Source: Dendrobium chrysotoxum
Taxonomy: Eukaryota > Streptophyta > Magnoliopsida > Asparagales > Orchidaceae
Direction: 5' to 3'
Length of the DNA stretch: 64,000 bases
Assembly: GCA_019925795.1 (NCBI GenBank)
Contig: CM034304.1
Span: 6,387,471 to 6,451,470 of the forward strand
Position 1 is the stretch's first letter, and the number at the start of each line of letters is the position of its first letter. Both the position numbers and the translations under genes were made by a program. Of this stretch, positions 1 to 14,000 are shown in pieces. The notes below the pieces were generated by a model that saw only the letters and a program-made list of their open reading frames with translations, was not told the origin of the DNA and did no database searches.

Positions 1-818
1 TTTTTTTTCCTTTCTTGAGTCAAATGTAATGTAATGGATCCCACAACTAAGTAACCTTGGACACACACACACTCAGGGGGAGAATTCTAGTGAGTTAGAG
101 TTTCAGTTCTATTTTATTTATATCATCTTATACGATAGTAATATCATCCTGGATGATCAATTAAAAATAGAGACTATAATTAGGGCAACTATATTAAGTC
201 ATCCTGATTAAGCATATCGACCTGGATGATCCCCTATCATTAGGAATGATATACTCAAATTAAAACCTCTTAGCCGCCAGACTTATTTAGGCAGGTTTTT
301 ATTTTAGGACTTTTGTCTAACTATATATGATGATCCACGTATCATCCTGGATGATTCATTATAATCATGCCTAAATTAGTCAGGCGATTATGAAAAATAA
401 TTAAGGATTGATTGATCGATCACATCATCCTGAATGATCGTAAGATCATCCTACACGATCAATTATAAATCCTCATCGTATAATATATCTCACCTGGATG
501 ACCCAAACTATGTACCAGATGATATGTAGGCCAACTTGACCGAACCACTATAAAATCTGGTGTATTCGTTCTTTTATTGTTCTATTTTTAATCTCTGCAC
601 TTTACTTTTCTATGGATAATTGTGTGACTAAAGTTATTATTTTGGTTAATTAATCATCTCCACATAGACATGCTATTGAAATTGTTTTAAAACATTCAAA
701 ATGGTTTTCAAAATCATTTTTGCTTAAGAATTTTATAAACTACCAATTCACCCCCCCCCCCCCTCTTGGTTAGCCTCAGGCTAGTTCATAAGGGCTTAAC
801 ATCCCTAACAAACTTTCA
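1..818 (+). mobile_element. Sirevirus LTR, 3' part, cut by the window edge
   Basis: The stretch matches the LTRs of elements D and A in order: the leader after the first ~150 bp, the CTCAGGGGGAG box, inverted repeats of the ATCATCCTGGATGAT kind, the ACCACTATAAAA core and the terminal TAACATCCCTAACAAACTTT. It ends in CA at 818, where the satellite starts without a gap. It lacks the (GA)n and leader-repeat block of about 700 bp that D and A carry before the TATA box, so it is internally deleted. It is either the 3' LTR of an element lying to the left or a solo LTR; the window edge prevents a decision. The first five flanking bases, GATCT, would be the right-hand target duplication. Confidence 0.88.
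549..555 (+). promoter_or_regulatory. LTR TATA box
   Basis: TATAAAA within the CCGAACCACTATAAAA context that recurs in the LTRs of D (24469) and A (53817, 61828) and, on the other strand, of B and C. It is the likely core promoter of the LTR. Confidence 0.65.
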
Positions 819-3800
819 GATCTCCTAGTTTCAATCATCTATAATGGGCATATCCCTATGCCAACATATAATCTTCCAAGTTGCATCCTTTGTGATGGGA
901 ATATTCCTATCCCATCATACAATTTCCCAATTTTAATCCTCTTTAGTGGGCATATTGTTACCCCATCATATGATATCCCAATTTTAATCCTCTGTGATGG
1001 GCATATTCCTACCCCATCATGCGTTCTCCTAGTTCTATTTTCTGTAATGAGCATATTCCTTCCTTAACATATAATCTCCTAGTTTTAATCTTCTATGATG
1101 GGCATATTCCTACCCCATCATATGATCTCCTTGTAATGTTCCTGTATGATGGGCATATTCCTACCCCATCAAATAATCTCCTAGCTTCGATCCTCTTTTA
1201 TGGGCATATTATCACCCCATTATACGATCAACCATTTTTGTTTCTCTGTATGGGCTTATTCAAACCCCATCATATGATCTCCCAATTTTAATCCTCTGAG
1301 ATACGCATATTCCTACCCCATCATATGATATACCAGTTTGGTTCCTTTGTGATGGGCATATTCCTACCCCATCATGTGATCTCCCAATTTTGATCCTCTT
1401 TGATGGGCATATTCCTACCCAATCATGTGATCTCCCAGTTATTATAATCTATGATGGGCATATTCCTACCAAATCATACTATCTCCTAGTTTTGATCCTC
1501 TACAATGGGCATATTCCAACCCCATCATAAAATCTCCTAGTTTTGATTCCCTGTGATGGGTATCTTCCTACCCATTCATATGATCTCCTAGTAATATTCC
1601 TCTATGATGACCATATCCTACCCCCATCATACAATCTCCCAGTTTTGATTCTATATGATAGATATATTTCTACCCCATCATAAGATCTCCCAACTTTATT
1701 CCTCTATGATGGGCATTTTCCTACCCCATCATATGATCTTCCAGTCTTGATCGTCTATGATGGGCATATTCCTACCCCATCGTACAATCTCATACTTTCG
1801 ATCCTCTATGATGGGCATATTCCTACCCCATCATATGATCTCTGAGTTTTGATCCTTTGTGATGGACATATTCCTATCCCATCAAATGATCTCCCAGTAA
1901 TGTTGCTCTATGATGGGCATATTCCAACCCCATCATACAATCTCCCGGTTTTGATGCTTTGTGATGGGCATATTATTACCCCATTATACGATCAATAATT
2001 TTTGCTCCTGTGTGATGGACATTTACCTACCCTATCACATGATCTCTTAGTTATGATCCTCTGAGATTAGCATATTCATACCCCATCATATGATCTGCTA
2101 GTTGGGTTACTTTGTGAGGGCATATTCCTTCCCCATCACGTGATCTCCTAATTTTGATCTTCTTTGATGGGAATATTACTACCCCATCATATGATCTCCC
2201 ATTTTCCATACTCTGTGATTGGCATATTCCTACCCCATTTTACGATCTACTAGTTTCAAGGGTATATTCCTACCCCATTATATGATCTCCTAATTTCGAT
2301 TGTCTGTGATGAGCATATTCCTACCCCATCATACTATCTCCTAATAATGTTCCTCTATGATGGCCATATTCTTACCCCATCATAAGATCTCATAGTTTTG
2401 ATCCTCTATGATGGTTATATTCCTGCCCTATCATATGATCTCCTATTTTTGATCCTCTATGATAGGCATATTTCTACCCCATCATATGATCTTTCAGTCT
2501 TGATCCTCTATGATGGGCATTTTCATACCCCTTCATATGATCTCTTAGTTTCAATCCTCAGTGATGGGCATATTCCTACCCCATCATATGATCTCATAGT
2601 TTTGATCTTTTATGATGGGAATATTCCTGCCCCGTCATGTGATCTCTGAGTTTTGATCCTCTGCGATGGGCATATTCATACCGCATCAAATGATCTCCAA
2701 GTAATGTTCCTATGTGATGGGCATATTCCTACCTGATTATATGATCTCTTAATTTTGATCCTCTATGAAGGGCAGATTCCATGCCAATCACACGATCTCC
2801 TAGGTTTGATCCTCTGTGATAGGCATATTCCTACCCCATCATATGATCTACTAGTTTTGATCCTTTGTGAAGGGCATATTCCTACCCCATCAGACGATCT
2901 CCAATTTTTGTTCCTCTATGATGGGAATATTTTTACCGCATCACATGATCTCCCAATTTTGATCCTCTATAGTGGGTATATTCCTATCCCATCATATGAT
3001 CTCCTAATTTTGATCCTTAGTGATGGACATATTCCCACCCCTTCATATGATCTTCCAATTTTGATCCTCTATGATGGGCTTATTCCTACCCCATCATATG
3101 ATCTAACAGTTTCGATCCTTAGTGATGGGCATATTCCTACCCAATCTTAATATCTCTCAATTTTAATCCTCTGTGATGGGCATATTTCTACCCCATCATA
3201 TGATCTCCCTATTTTGGTCCTTTGTGATGGTAATATTCCTTTCCCATCATACGATCTCCAAGTTTTGTTCCTATATGATGGGCATATTCCTACCACATTA
3301 TAAGATCTCCTAGTCTCGATCCTCTATGATGGGCATATCATTACCCCATCATACGAACTCCCTGTTTTGATCCTCTATTTTGGGCATATTCCAACCCGAT
3401 CATATGATCTCCTAATTTTGATCCTCTGTGATGGGTAAATTCTGACCCCATCATACGATCTCCCAATTTTGATCCATTGTGATGGGCATACTCCTACCCA
3501 ATCATATGATCTCCTAGTTTTGATCCTCTTTGATAGGCATATTTCTACCCCATCACATGATCTCCTAGTTCTGTTCCTCTGAGATCGGCATATTCCTACC
3601 CCATTATATTATCTCCCAGTGTTGATCCTCTATGATGGGTATATTCCCAACCCATCATACGATCTCCTACTTTTGATCCTCAGTGATGGGCATATTCCTT
3701 CCACTTCATACGATCTTCTAGTTTCAATCTTCTATGATGGGCATATTCCATCTAATGATCTCCTAATTTTGATCCTCTATGGTGGGCATATTCCTTCCGC

Positions 3801-6800
3801 ATCATAAAATCTACTAGTTTGGATCCTCCATCATGGGTACATTCCTATAGCATCATATGATCTTCTAGTCTTGATCCTCTATAATGGGTATATTCCACTC
3901 CATCACACGATCCCCAAGTTTTAATTCTATGTGACGGGCATATTCCTACCCCATCATATGAACTACTAGTTTTGATCCTTAGTGATGGGCATATTCATAC
4001 CCATCACACAATCTTCCAGTTTCAATCCTCTGGTATGGGCAAATTCTTGCCCCATTAAAAGATCTCCCAATTTTGATCCTTAGTGATGGCATATTCCTAC
4101 CCCATCATAAGATCTTCCAAACTTTATCCTCTATGATTGGAATATTACCACCCCATCATGTAATCTTTTAGTTTTAATCCTTCAAGATGGGTATAATCCT
4201 ACCCCATCACATGATCTCGCAGTTTGAACCACTTTAATGGGCATAATCCTACCCCATCATACGCTCTCCCAATTTTGATCCTTTGTAATCGGTATATTTC
4301 TACCCCATCATATAATCTCCCAATTTGATGCTCTATTATAGGCATATTCCTAGCACATCAGATGATCTCCTAGTTTTAATCCTCTGTGACAAACATATTT
4401 CTACCCCATCATATGATCTTACAGCTTGGATCCTTTGAGATGGGCTTATTCCTTTCCCATCATTCAAACTCCCAATTTTGATCTTCTTTGATGGGCATAT
4501 TCCTACCCCTTCATACAATCCCCCAATTTCGATCCTCTATGTGCCATTATATGATCTCCTACTTTTAATCCTCTATGATGGGCATATTCATATCCCATCA
4601 TATTATCTGTCAGTTTGGATCCTTTGTAATGGACATATTCCTACCACATCATATGATCTCTCTGATTTGATCCTCTTTGATGGGCATATTCCTACCCCAT
4701 CATCTGATCTTCAGATTTTGATCCTCTTTGATGGGCATATTCCTCTTTGATAGGCAAATTCTTACCACATTATACGATCTCCCATTTTGTTCCTCTATGA
4801 TAGGCATATTTCTACCCCATCATATGATCTCCTCATTTTGATCCTCTATTATGGGCATATTCCTACCACATTATATTATCTGCCAGTTTGGTTCTTCTAT
4901 GAAGAGCATATTCCTACCCCATCATATGATCTCCAAGATTTGATTATCTTCGATGGGCATATTCCTACCCCATCATCCGATCTCCCAATTTCGATCCTCT
5001 GTGATGGGCATATTCCTACCCAATCATATGATCTCCTAGTTTTGATTTTCTAAGATGGGCAAATTCTTACCCCATTATACTATCTCCCATTTTCTTCCTC
5101 TACGATGGGCATATTCCTAGCCCATCATAGGATCTCCCAATTTTGATCCTCTACTATGGACATATTTATACCACATCACATGATCTACCAGTTTGGATCC
5201 CTTGAGATGGGCATATTCCTACCCCATCATATGATGTCCTAATTTTGATCCTCTTTGATGGGCATATTTATTACCCATCATCTAATCTCCCAATTTTGAA
5301 CCTCTATGATTGGCATATTCCTGCCCCATCATATGATCTCCTAGTTTTGATCCTCTATGATGTGCATATTCTTACCCCATCGTATGATTTCATAGTTTCG
5401 ATCCTCTGTGATGGGCATATTTCTACCCCATCATATCATCTCTAAATAATATTCCTTTATGATGGGCATATTCCTTCCACATCATACGATCTCCCAGTTT
5501 TTATCCTCTGTGATCGGCATATTCCTACCCCATCACATAATCTCCTAGTTTCGATCCTCTATGATGGGCAGATTCTTACCCCATCATATAAACTTTTAGT
5601 CTTGATCCTCTATGATGGGCATATTCATACCCCTTCATATAATCTCCCAGTTTTGATCCTCGATGATGGGCATTTTCCTACCCCATCATATGATCTCCTA
5701 GTTTTGATCCTTTTTGATGGGCATATTCCTACCCCAACATATGATCTCCGTGTATTAATCCTTTGTGATGGGCATATTCCTATCCTATCAAGTGATTTCC
5801 CAATAATGTTCCTCTATAATTGGCATATTCCTACTCCATCATATGATCTACCAGTTTTGATCCTTTGTGATAGGCATATTCCTACCCCATCACATTATCA
5901 TCTAGGTTTGATACTTTATGATGGGCATATTCCAACCACATCATATAATCTCCCATTTTTATTCCTTTGTGATGGGAATATTCTTCCTTCATCATACGAT
6001 CTCCCAGTTTCAGTCCTCTGTGATGGGTATAATCCTACCCCATCATATGATCTCTTAGTTTTGATCCTCAATGAAGGGCATAATCCTACCCCTTGATACG
6101 ATCTTTCAATTTTGATCCTCTATAATGGGCCTATTCCTACCCCATCATATGATATACTAGTTTCAATCTTCAGTGATGGGCATATTCCTATCCCATCATA
6201 TGATCTCTTAATTTTGATCCTCTCTGATGGGCATTTGCCTACCCCATCATATGATCTCCCAATTTTGATCCTCTATAATAGGCATATTCCGACCCCATCA
6301 TACGATCTCGCAGTTTTAATCCTTTGTGATACGCATACTCCACCCCATCATAAGATCTTCTAGTCTCGATGCTCTACTATGGATATTTTGCCACCCCATC
6401 ATATGATCTCCCAGTTTTGATCCTCTATGATGGATGTATTCCAACCTCATCAAATGATCCCCTAGTTTTGTTGTTTTGTGATGGGTAAACTCCTAACCCA
6501 TCATACGATCTACTAATTTTGATCCTCTACGATGGACATATTCTTACCCAATCATATAATCTCCTAATTTTGATCCCATATAATAGGCATATTCATACCC
6601 CATCATATGATCTCCAAGTTTTATTCCTCTCTGATAGGCATATTTGTACCCCATCATGCGATCGCCTACTTTCGATCCTTTATAATGGGTATATTGCTAC
6701 CCCATTATACGATCTCCCATTCTTTTTTCCTTTGGGATGGGCATGTTCTTACCCCATCATACAATTTCTTAATTTTGATCCTCTATGATGCATATATTCC

Positions 6801-9800
6801 TACCCCATCATACGATCTCCTAGTTTCGATCCTTAGTGATGGGCATATCATACCCCTTCATACGATCTTCCAGTTTTGATCCTCTATGATGGGTATATTG
6901 CAACCCCATTATATGATCCCTTAATTTTGATCCTCTTTGACGGGTGTATTCCCACCCCATCACACGATCTCCTAGTTTTGACCCTTTATGATGGGCATAT
7001 TCCTACCTCATCATATAATCTTCCAGTCTTAATCCTCTATGATGGGAAAATTCCTACTCTATGACACGATCTCCCATTTTTTAAATCTCTGTGATGGGCA
7101 TATTCCTACCCCATCAAACAAACTCCCAGTTTTGATCCTCTAAGGTGGGCATATTCCTACTCCATCCTACGATATCCCAATTTTGATCCTCTATGATGGG
7201 TATACTCCTACCCCATCATATAATCTCTCAATTTCAGTCATCTGTGATAGGCATATTCCAAGCCCATCATACGATCTCCTATTTTCATCCTCTATGATGA
7301 GCATATTCCTGCCCCTTCGTATGATCTCCCAGTTTTGATCCTTTATGGTGGGCATATTCCGACCACATCACAGGATCTACCAGTTTGGATTAATTGTGAT
7401 GGGCATATTCCTACCCCATCATATGATCTTCCAATTTTGATCCTCTTTGATGGGCATAATCCTACCCCATCATCTGATCTCCCAGTTTTGATCCTCTATG
7501 ATGGGAATATTCCTACCCCATCACATGATCTCCTATTTTTGATCCTTTGTGATGGGCATATTCTTACCCCAACATATGATCTCCTAGTTTTCATCCTCTG
7601 TGATGGGCATATTGCTGCCCCATCATACGAGCTCCCAGGTTTGATCCTCTATGCCCCATCATATAATCTCCTATTTTTGATCCCCTGTGATGGGCATAAC
7701 TTCTACCCCATCATATGATCTCCCAGTTTTGATCCTATGTGATGGGCATATTCCTACCCCATTATACAATCTCCTAGTTTCAATCCTCTAGGATGGGTAT
7801 ATTCTTACCACATTATATGATCTCCAATTTTTATTCCTTTGTATTGGGTATATTTTTACCCCATCATACGATCTCCTAAAAATGTTCCTCTATGATGGGT
7901 ATATTCCTACCCCATCATATGATCTCCATATTTTGAACCTCTTTGATGGGTATATTCCTGCCCCATCACACGATCTACTTATTTTGATCCTCTATGATGG
8001 GTATATTTCAACCATATCATATGATCTCCTTGTTTTGATCCTTTGTGATGGGTATATTCGTGCCCCCTTACCCGATCCCCCATTTTTATTCCTTTATATT
8101 GGTTATATTCCTACCACATCAAATGATCTCCTAATTTTGATGTTTTGTGATGGGTATATTCCTACCCCATTATATGATCTCTTAGTTTCGATCCTCAGTG
8201 ATGGGCATATTCTTACCCCTTCATACGATCTTCCAGTTTTTATCCTCTATGATGGGCCTATTATTATCCCATCATATGATCTGCCAGTTTCGATCCTCAG
8301 TGATGGGTATATTCCTACCCCATCTTACGATTTCTCAGTTTTGATCCTCTATGATGGGTAAATTCCTACACCTTCTTATGATCTCCCAAATATTATCCTC
8401 TTTGATGGGCATATTCCTACCCCATCATATGATCTCTAAGTTTTGATCTTCTGTGATGGGAATATTCCTACCCCATCACAAGATCTTCTAGTCTTTATCC
8501 TTTATGTTGGGCTTATTGCCGCCCCATCATACGATCTCCCCATTTTGTTCCTATGTGGTGGGCATATTCCAACCCCATCATATGATCTCCTAATTTCAAT
8601 CCTCTATGATGGGTAAATTCCTACCCCATCATATGATATGCCAGTTTTGATCCTTTATGATTGGCAAATTCCTACCCAATCATATAATTTCCCAACTTTG
8701 ATCCTCTATGATAGGCATATTCCTACCCCATCATACAATCTCCTATTTCTATTCCTCTGTGATGGGCATATTCCTACCCTATCATGAGATCTCCCAATTT
8801 TAATCCTCTGTGATGGGTATATTCCTACCCCATCATACGATCTCCTACTTTCGATCCTCAATGATGGGCATATTCCTTCCCCATCATATGATCTTCTAAA
8901 TTTGATTCTCTATGATAGGTATATTTCTACTCCATTATACGATCTCTTAATTTTGATCCTCTATGGTGGACATATTCCTGCTCCATCATATGATCTCCCA
9001 GTTTTGATCCTCTATGATGGGTATATTCCTTCTCCATCATATGATCTCCTAGTTTTGACCCACTATAAGGGGCATATTCCTACCCCATCATATGATCTTG
9101 CAGTCTTGATCCTCTATGACAGGCATATTCCTACTCCATCACACGATCTCCCAATTTTAATTCTTTGTGATGGGCATATTCCTACCCCATTAAATGAACT
9201 CCTAGTTTTGATCCTCAGTGATGGGAATATTCATACCCCTTGATACGATTTTCCAATTTTGATCATCTGTGATGTGCATATTCCTACCCCATCATACGAT
9301 CTCCCAATTTTGATCCTCTAAGTTGGACATATTCCTATCCCATCATAAGATCTCCCAATTTTGATCTTCTATGATGGGAAAATTCCCACGCCATCAAATG
9401 ATATCCTAGTTTTGATCTTTTGTGATAGGTATATTCCTATCCCATCACACAATCTCCCAATTTTGATCATCTTTGATGGGAATATTCTTACCCTATCATA
9501 CGATCTCCCAATGTTGATCCACTATGCTGGGCATATTCCTGCCCCATCATACGATCACTTACTTTTGATCCTCTATGATGGGCATAATCCTACCCTATCA
9601 TATGATATGCTGGCTTGGATCCTTTGAGTTGGTTATATTCCTACCCCATCATTTGATCTCCCAGATTTGATCTTCTTTGATGGGCATATTCCTACCGCAT
9701 CAAACAATCTCCCAGTTTTTATCCTCTGTGCCCCATCATATAATCTCCTAGTTTTGATCCTTTATGATGAAAATATTTCTACCCCATCATATAATCTCCC

Positions 9801-10018
9801 AGTTTCAATCCCTTATAATGGGCATATTCCTACCCCATCATATGATATCCTAGTTTTGATTCTCTGCGATGTGCATATTACTACCCCAACATATGATCTC
9901 CTAGTTTTAATCCTCTATGATGGGTATATTCTTACCCTATTATACGATCTCCCATTTTTGTTCCTCTGTGATGGGAAAATTCCTACCCCATCATATGATC
10001 TGCTAGTTTGGATCCTTT
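819..10018. repeat. 51-bp satellite array, segment 1
   Basis: About 9.2 kb of head-to-tail monomers, each starting near GATGGGCATATTCCTACCCC, followed by ATCATATGAT, CTCCCAATTTTGATCCTCT and AT or GT. The basic period is 51 bp, with occasional indels and many substitutions between neighbours. ATCATATGAT is a perfect 10-bp palindrome, and GATGGG can pair with CCCATC across an 11-bp loop, so each monomer holds two inverted repeats. Because 51 is divisible by three, open frames of 60-165 codons with a 17-residue periodicity appear on both strands. They change frame at indels and end at random stops, so I do not call them genes. Variant monomers (CAGTAATGTTCC, CAGTTTGGATCC, CATTTTTGTTCC types) recur at irregular intervals. 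Confidence 0.97.
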
Positions 10019-11047
10019 GTATAACAACAATAACAACATCAAGCCTTTATCCCACTACATGGGGTTGGCTACATGAATCTTTTTTGTCCATTGTGTCCTA
10101 TTAAAAGTTAAATTCTCGTTTAAATCTAATAAAGAAAGATCATTTCTAATATTTTATAACCAAGCCTTTTTTGGTCTACCTCTTCCTTTCTTAACATAAG
10201 TCAAATCTAAGACCTCTACTTTCCTAACTGGGTCATTGGAAAGCCACCGTTTTATGTGACCAAACCATCTAAGGCGACTCTATCTAATCTTATCATGCAC
10301 TGGAGCTACTCCAACCTTTTCATGAATATGCTCATTTCATATCCTATCTCTAAGGGTAAAGCCACTCATCCACCTGAGCATCCTCATCTCTATAACTCTT
10401 AACTTAGAATTATGCTTCTCTTTTAATGGCCAACATTCGGCACCATAAAGTATTACAGGTCTCACCACCATCTTATAGAATTTCCCTCAAGTTTAAGGGG
10501 TACATTTCTATCACAAAATAAGCCTGATGCATTCCTCCACTTCAACCATCCAACTTGGATTATGCTGATAATATCACCATCTATTTCACCATCACACTAA
10601 ATAATAGATCAAAATATCTAAAACATATACTCTTATTAATGACTTGATCGCCCAAAGTCATAATCCCCTCACTAGGCCTCTTATTACTAAAATTACACTC
10701 CATATATTCCATTTTAGATCTACTAAAGCGAAAACCTTTAGACTCTATAGTTGACCTCCAAAATTCTAGTTTACCTTCAACTGCCTTTCAAGTCTTATCA
10801 ACAAGAAGAATATCATCAGTAAAAAGCATGCACCAAGGTACATCCTCTTGCAAATGTATAGTGAGAACATCCATGACTAAAGTAAAAAGATATGGGCTTA
10901 AGGCTGATTGTTGATGTAATCCAACTGAAATAGGGAAATACTTGGTCAGACCACCATGTGTTTGAACACAAGTAATAGCTCCTACATACATATCTTTAAT
11001 GATTTGAATATAAGCGTTATGAACTCATTTCTTTTTAAGAACTCTCA
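10019..11047 (-). mobile_element. 5'-truncated RTE-type LINE
   Basis: This is the only non-satellite DNA between 819 and 16398. Read on the minus strand it encodes the end of a LINE reverse transcriptase and finishes, at the left, in a tail of TTG/TTA units (plus strand ATAACAACAATAACAACATC), as plant RTE elements do. GATCCTTT flanks both sides (10011-10018 and 11048-11055). Removing the insert and one copy restores a continuous satellite monomer, which supports insertion with an 8-bp target duplication, although the motif is also part of the satellite. About 1 kb remains, so the endonuclease and most of the RT are missing. Confidence 0.88.
10052..11044 (-). pseudogene. LINE reverse transcriptase, C-terminal remnant
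   Basis: This is the C-terminal part of an RTE-clade reverse transcriptase, which primes cDNA synthesis at nicked genomic DNA. From the N-side one can read an IIKDMYVGA motif, a GLHQQSALSPYLFTLVMDVL stretch (RT motif 4/5 region), the catalytic loop as FTDDILLVDKT (family form FADDIVLV), and, further on, LRWMSGFTLRDRI, RLRWFGHIKRW and GRGRPKKAW, the hallmark RTE tail. The best open piece is 10788-10991. It contains an upstream stop (KKK-stop) and several others (after DRI, after KIR, after KAWL), and frameshifts are likely in the middle. It is dead and 5'-truncated. The clade rests on remembered family motifs. Confidence 0.85.
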
Positions 11048-14000
11048 GATCCTTTATGATGGGCATATTTCTTCCCGATCATATGATCTCCCAATTTTGA
11101 TCCTCTTTGATGGGTATATTCCTACCCCATCATCCGATCTTCTAATTTTGATCCTTTATGATGGGCATATTCTTACTCCATCACATCTTCTCCCAGATTT
11201 AATCCTCTGTAATGGGCATATTCCTACCCCATCGTATGATCTCCTAGTTTTGTTCCCCTAAGATGGGCATATTCCTACCCCATTATATGATCTCCCAGTA
11301 ATGTTCCTCTATGATAGGCATATTCCTACCCAATCATATAATATTCCATTTTTATTCCTCTATAATAGGTATAATCACACCCCATCACACGATCTCCCAG
11401 TTTTGATCCTTGGTGATGGGCATATTTCAACCGCATTATAAGATCTCCTAGTTTTGATCCTCTATGATGGGCATATTCCTATCCTCTACGATGGGCATAT
11501 TCCTACCCCATCATATGATCTCCCAAACTTTATCTTTTTTATGGGAATATTCCTACCCCATCATACGATCTCCTAATTTTGATCCTCTGTGCTGTGCATA
11601 CTCCTACACCATCATAAAATCTCCCAAGTTTGATCGCCTTTGATCGGCATTTTCCTAGCCCATGATATGATATCCCTGCTTGGATCCTTTGAGATGGGTA
11701 TATTCCTGCCCCATTATTTGATCACCCAATTTTGATCTTCTTTGATGGGCATATTCTTACCCCATCATTCGATCTCCCTATTTTAATCCTTTGTGCCCCA
11801 TCATACGATCTCTTAGTTTTGATCCTCTATTATGGGCATATTTCTACCCCATCATACGATCTCCCAGTTTTGATCCTCTATGATTTGCATATTCCTACCC
11901 CATCATATAATCCCTAGTTTTGATTCTCTGTGATGGGCATATTCCAGCCCCATCATATGATCTCCTAGTTTCAGTCCTCTATGATGGTCATATTCTTACC
12001 TTATTATACAATCTCCCATTTTTATTCCTCTATGATGGGCATATTCCTACCCTTTCTTATGATATGTCTATTTGGATCCCTTGTGTTGAGCAAATTCCTA
12101 CTCCATCATACGATCTCCCAATATTAATCCCCTTTAATTGGCATATTCCTACCCTATCATCTGATCTGGCAATTTTGATCCTTTATGATGGGCATACTCC
12201 TACGCCAACATACAATCTCCTAGATTTGATCATCTGCAATGGGCATATTCCTACCTGATCATATGATCTCCTAGCTTTGATCCTCTAACATGGACATATT
12301 CCTACCTCATCATATAATCTCCCTGTAATATTCCTCTATGATGTTCATATTCCTAGCCCATCATATAATCTCCCATTTTTGTTCCTCTATGATGGCCAAA
12401 ATCTTACCCCATCATACAATCTCCCAATTTCAATCCTTGAATATGAGTATATTTCTCTCCCATCATATGATCTCTTAGTTTTGATCCTCTTTGATGGGAA
12501 TATTCCTACACCATCATATAATCTTTAAATTTTAATCCTTTATGATGGGCATATTCCTAGGCCATCAAATGATCTCCCAACAATTTTCCTCTGTGATAGG
12601 CATTTTCCTACCACATCATAAGGTCATCCAATTTCAATCCTTTGTGATGGGCATATTCCTACCCAATCGCATGATCTCCTAATTTTCATCCTTTATGATG
12701 GGCATATTCCTACATCATCATATGATCTCCTAGTCTTCATCTTTTGTGATGGGAAAATTTTGACCCCATCAAACTATCTCCCATTTTTATTCCTCTGTGA
12801 TGGGCATATTCTTACCCCATCATATGTTCTCCTAGTTTCAATCCTCTTTGATGGGTTTATTACTACCCCATCATATGATCTCCTATTTTTTATCCTCAGT
12901 GATGAGCATATTCCTACCCCTTTTTATGATTTTCTAGTTTTGAACTTCTATGATGGGCATATTCCTACCTCATAATATAATCTGCTAGTTTCGATCCTCA
13001 GTGATGCGCATATTCCTACCGCATCTTACGATCTCCCAATTTTGATTCTCTATAGTCAGCATACTCCAACCTAATCATATGATCTTCCCATTTTGATCCT
13101 TTGTGATGGGTATATTCCTACCCCATCATACGATCTCCTAGTTTTGATCCTCTATGATGGGTATATTCCTAACCCATCAAAAGATCTCTGAGTTTTAATC
13201 CTATTTGATGGGTATATTCCTACCTTAGCATACGATCTCCCAATTTTGATCCTCTGTTATGAGCAAATTCCTACCGCATCATATCATCACCAAGTTTTGA
13301 TCCTCTATAGTGGGCATATTCCTACAACATTATGCAATTTCTTAGTTTTGATCCTTTGTGATGGGCACATTCCAACCCAAATATATGATCTCCTAATCTC
13401 GATCCTTATATGATGGGTATATTCCTACCCCATCAGACGATCTCCCAATTTTTTTCTTCTATAATGGGCATATTCCTACTCTATCATGCGATCTCCAAAT
13501 TTTGATCCTCTACGATGGGCATATTCCTACCCCATCATTTGATCTTCCTTTCTTGATGCTCTATGATGGGCATATTTCTACCCCATCATATGATATTCCA
13601 ATCTTGATTCTCTATGATGGGCATATTTCTACTCCATCATATGATATCCTAATTTTAATCCTCTATGATGGGCATATTCCTATCCCATCATATGATCTCC
13701 TATTCTCGATCCTCTATGATGGGCATATTTAATTTTGATCCTCTGTGACGGGCATATTCCTACCCCATTATACGATCTCCTAATTTTGATCCTTTGTGAT
13801 GGGCATATTCCTACTCCATCGTATTTTCTCCTAATTTCGATCCTCTGTGATGGGAAGATTCCTACCCCATAATATGATCTCCACTTTTTGTTTCTTTGTG
13901 ATTGGCATATTCCTACCCCATCATATGATCTCCCAATTTTGATCCTCTGTGAGGGGCATATTCCTACCCCATCATATGATCTCCTAATTTTGATCCTCTG

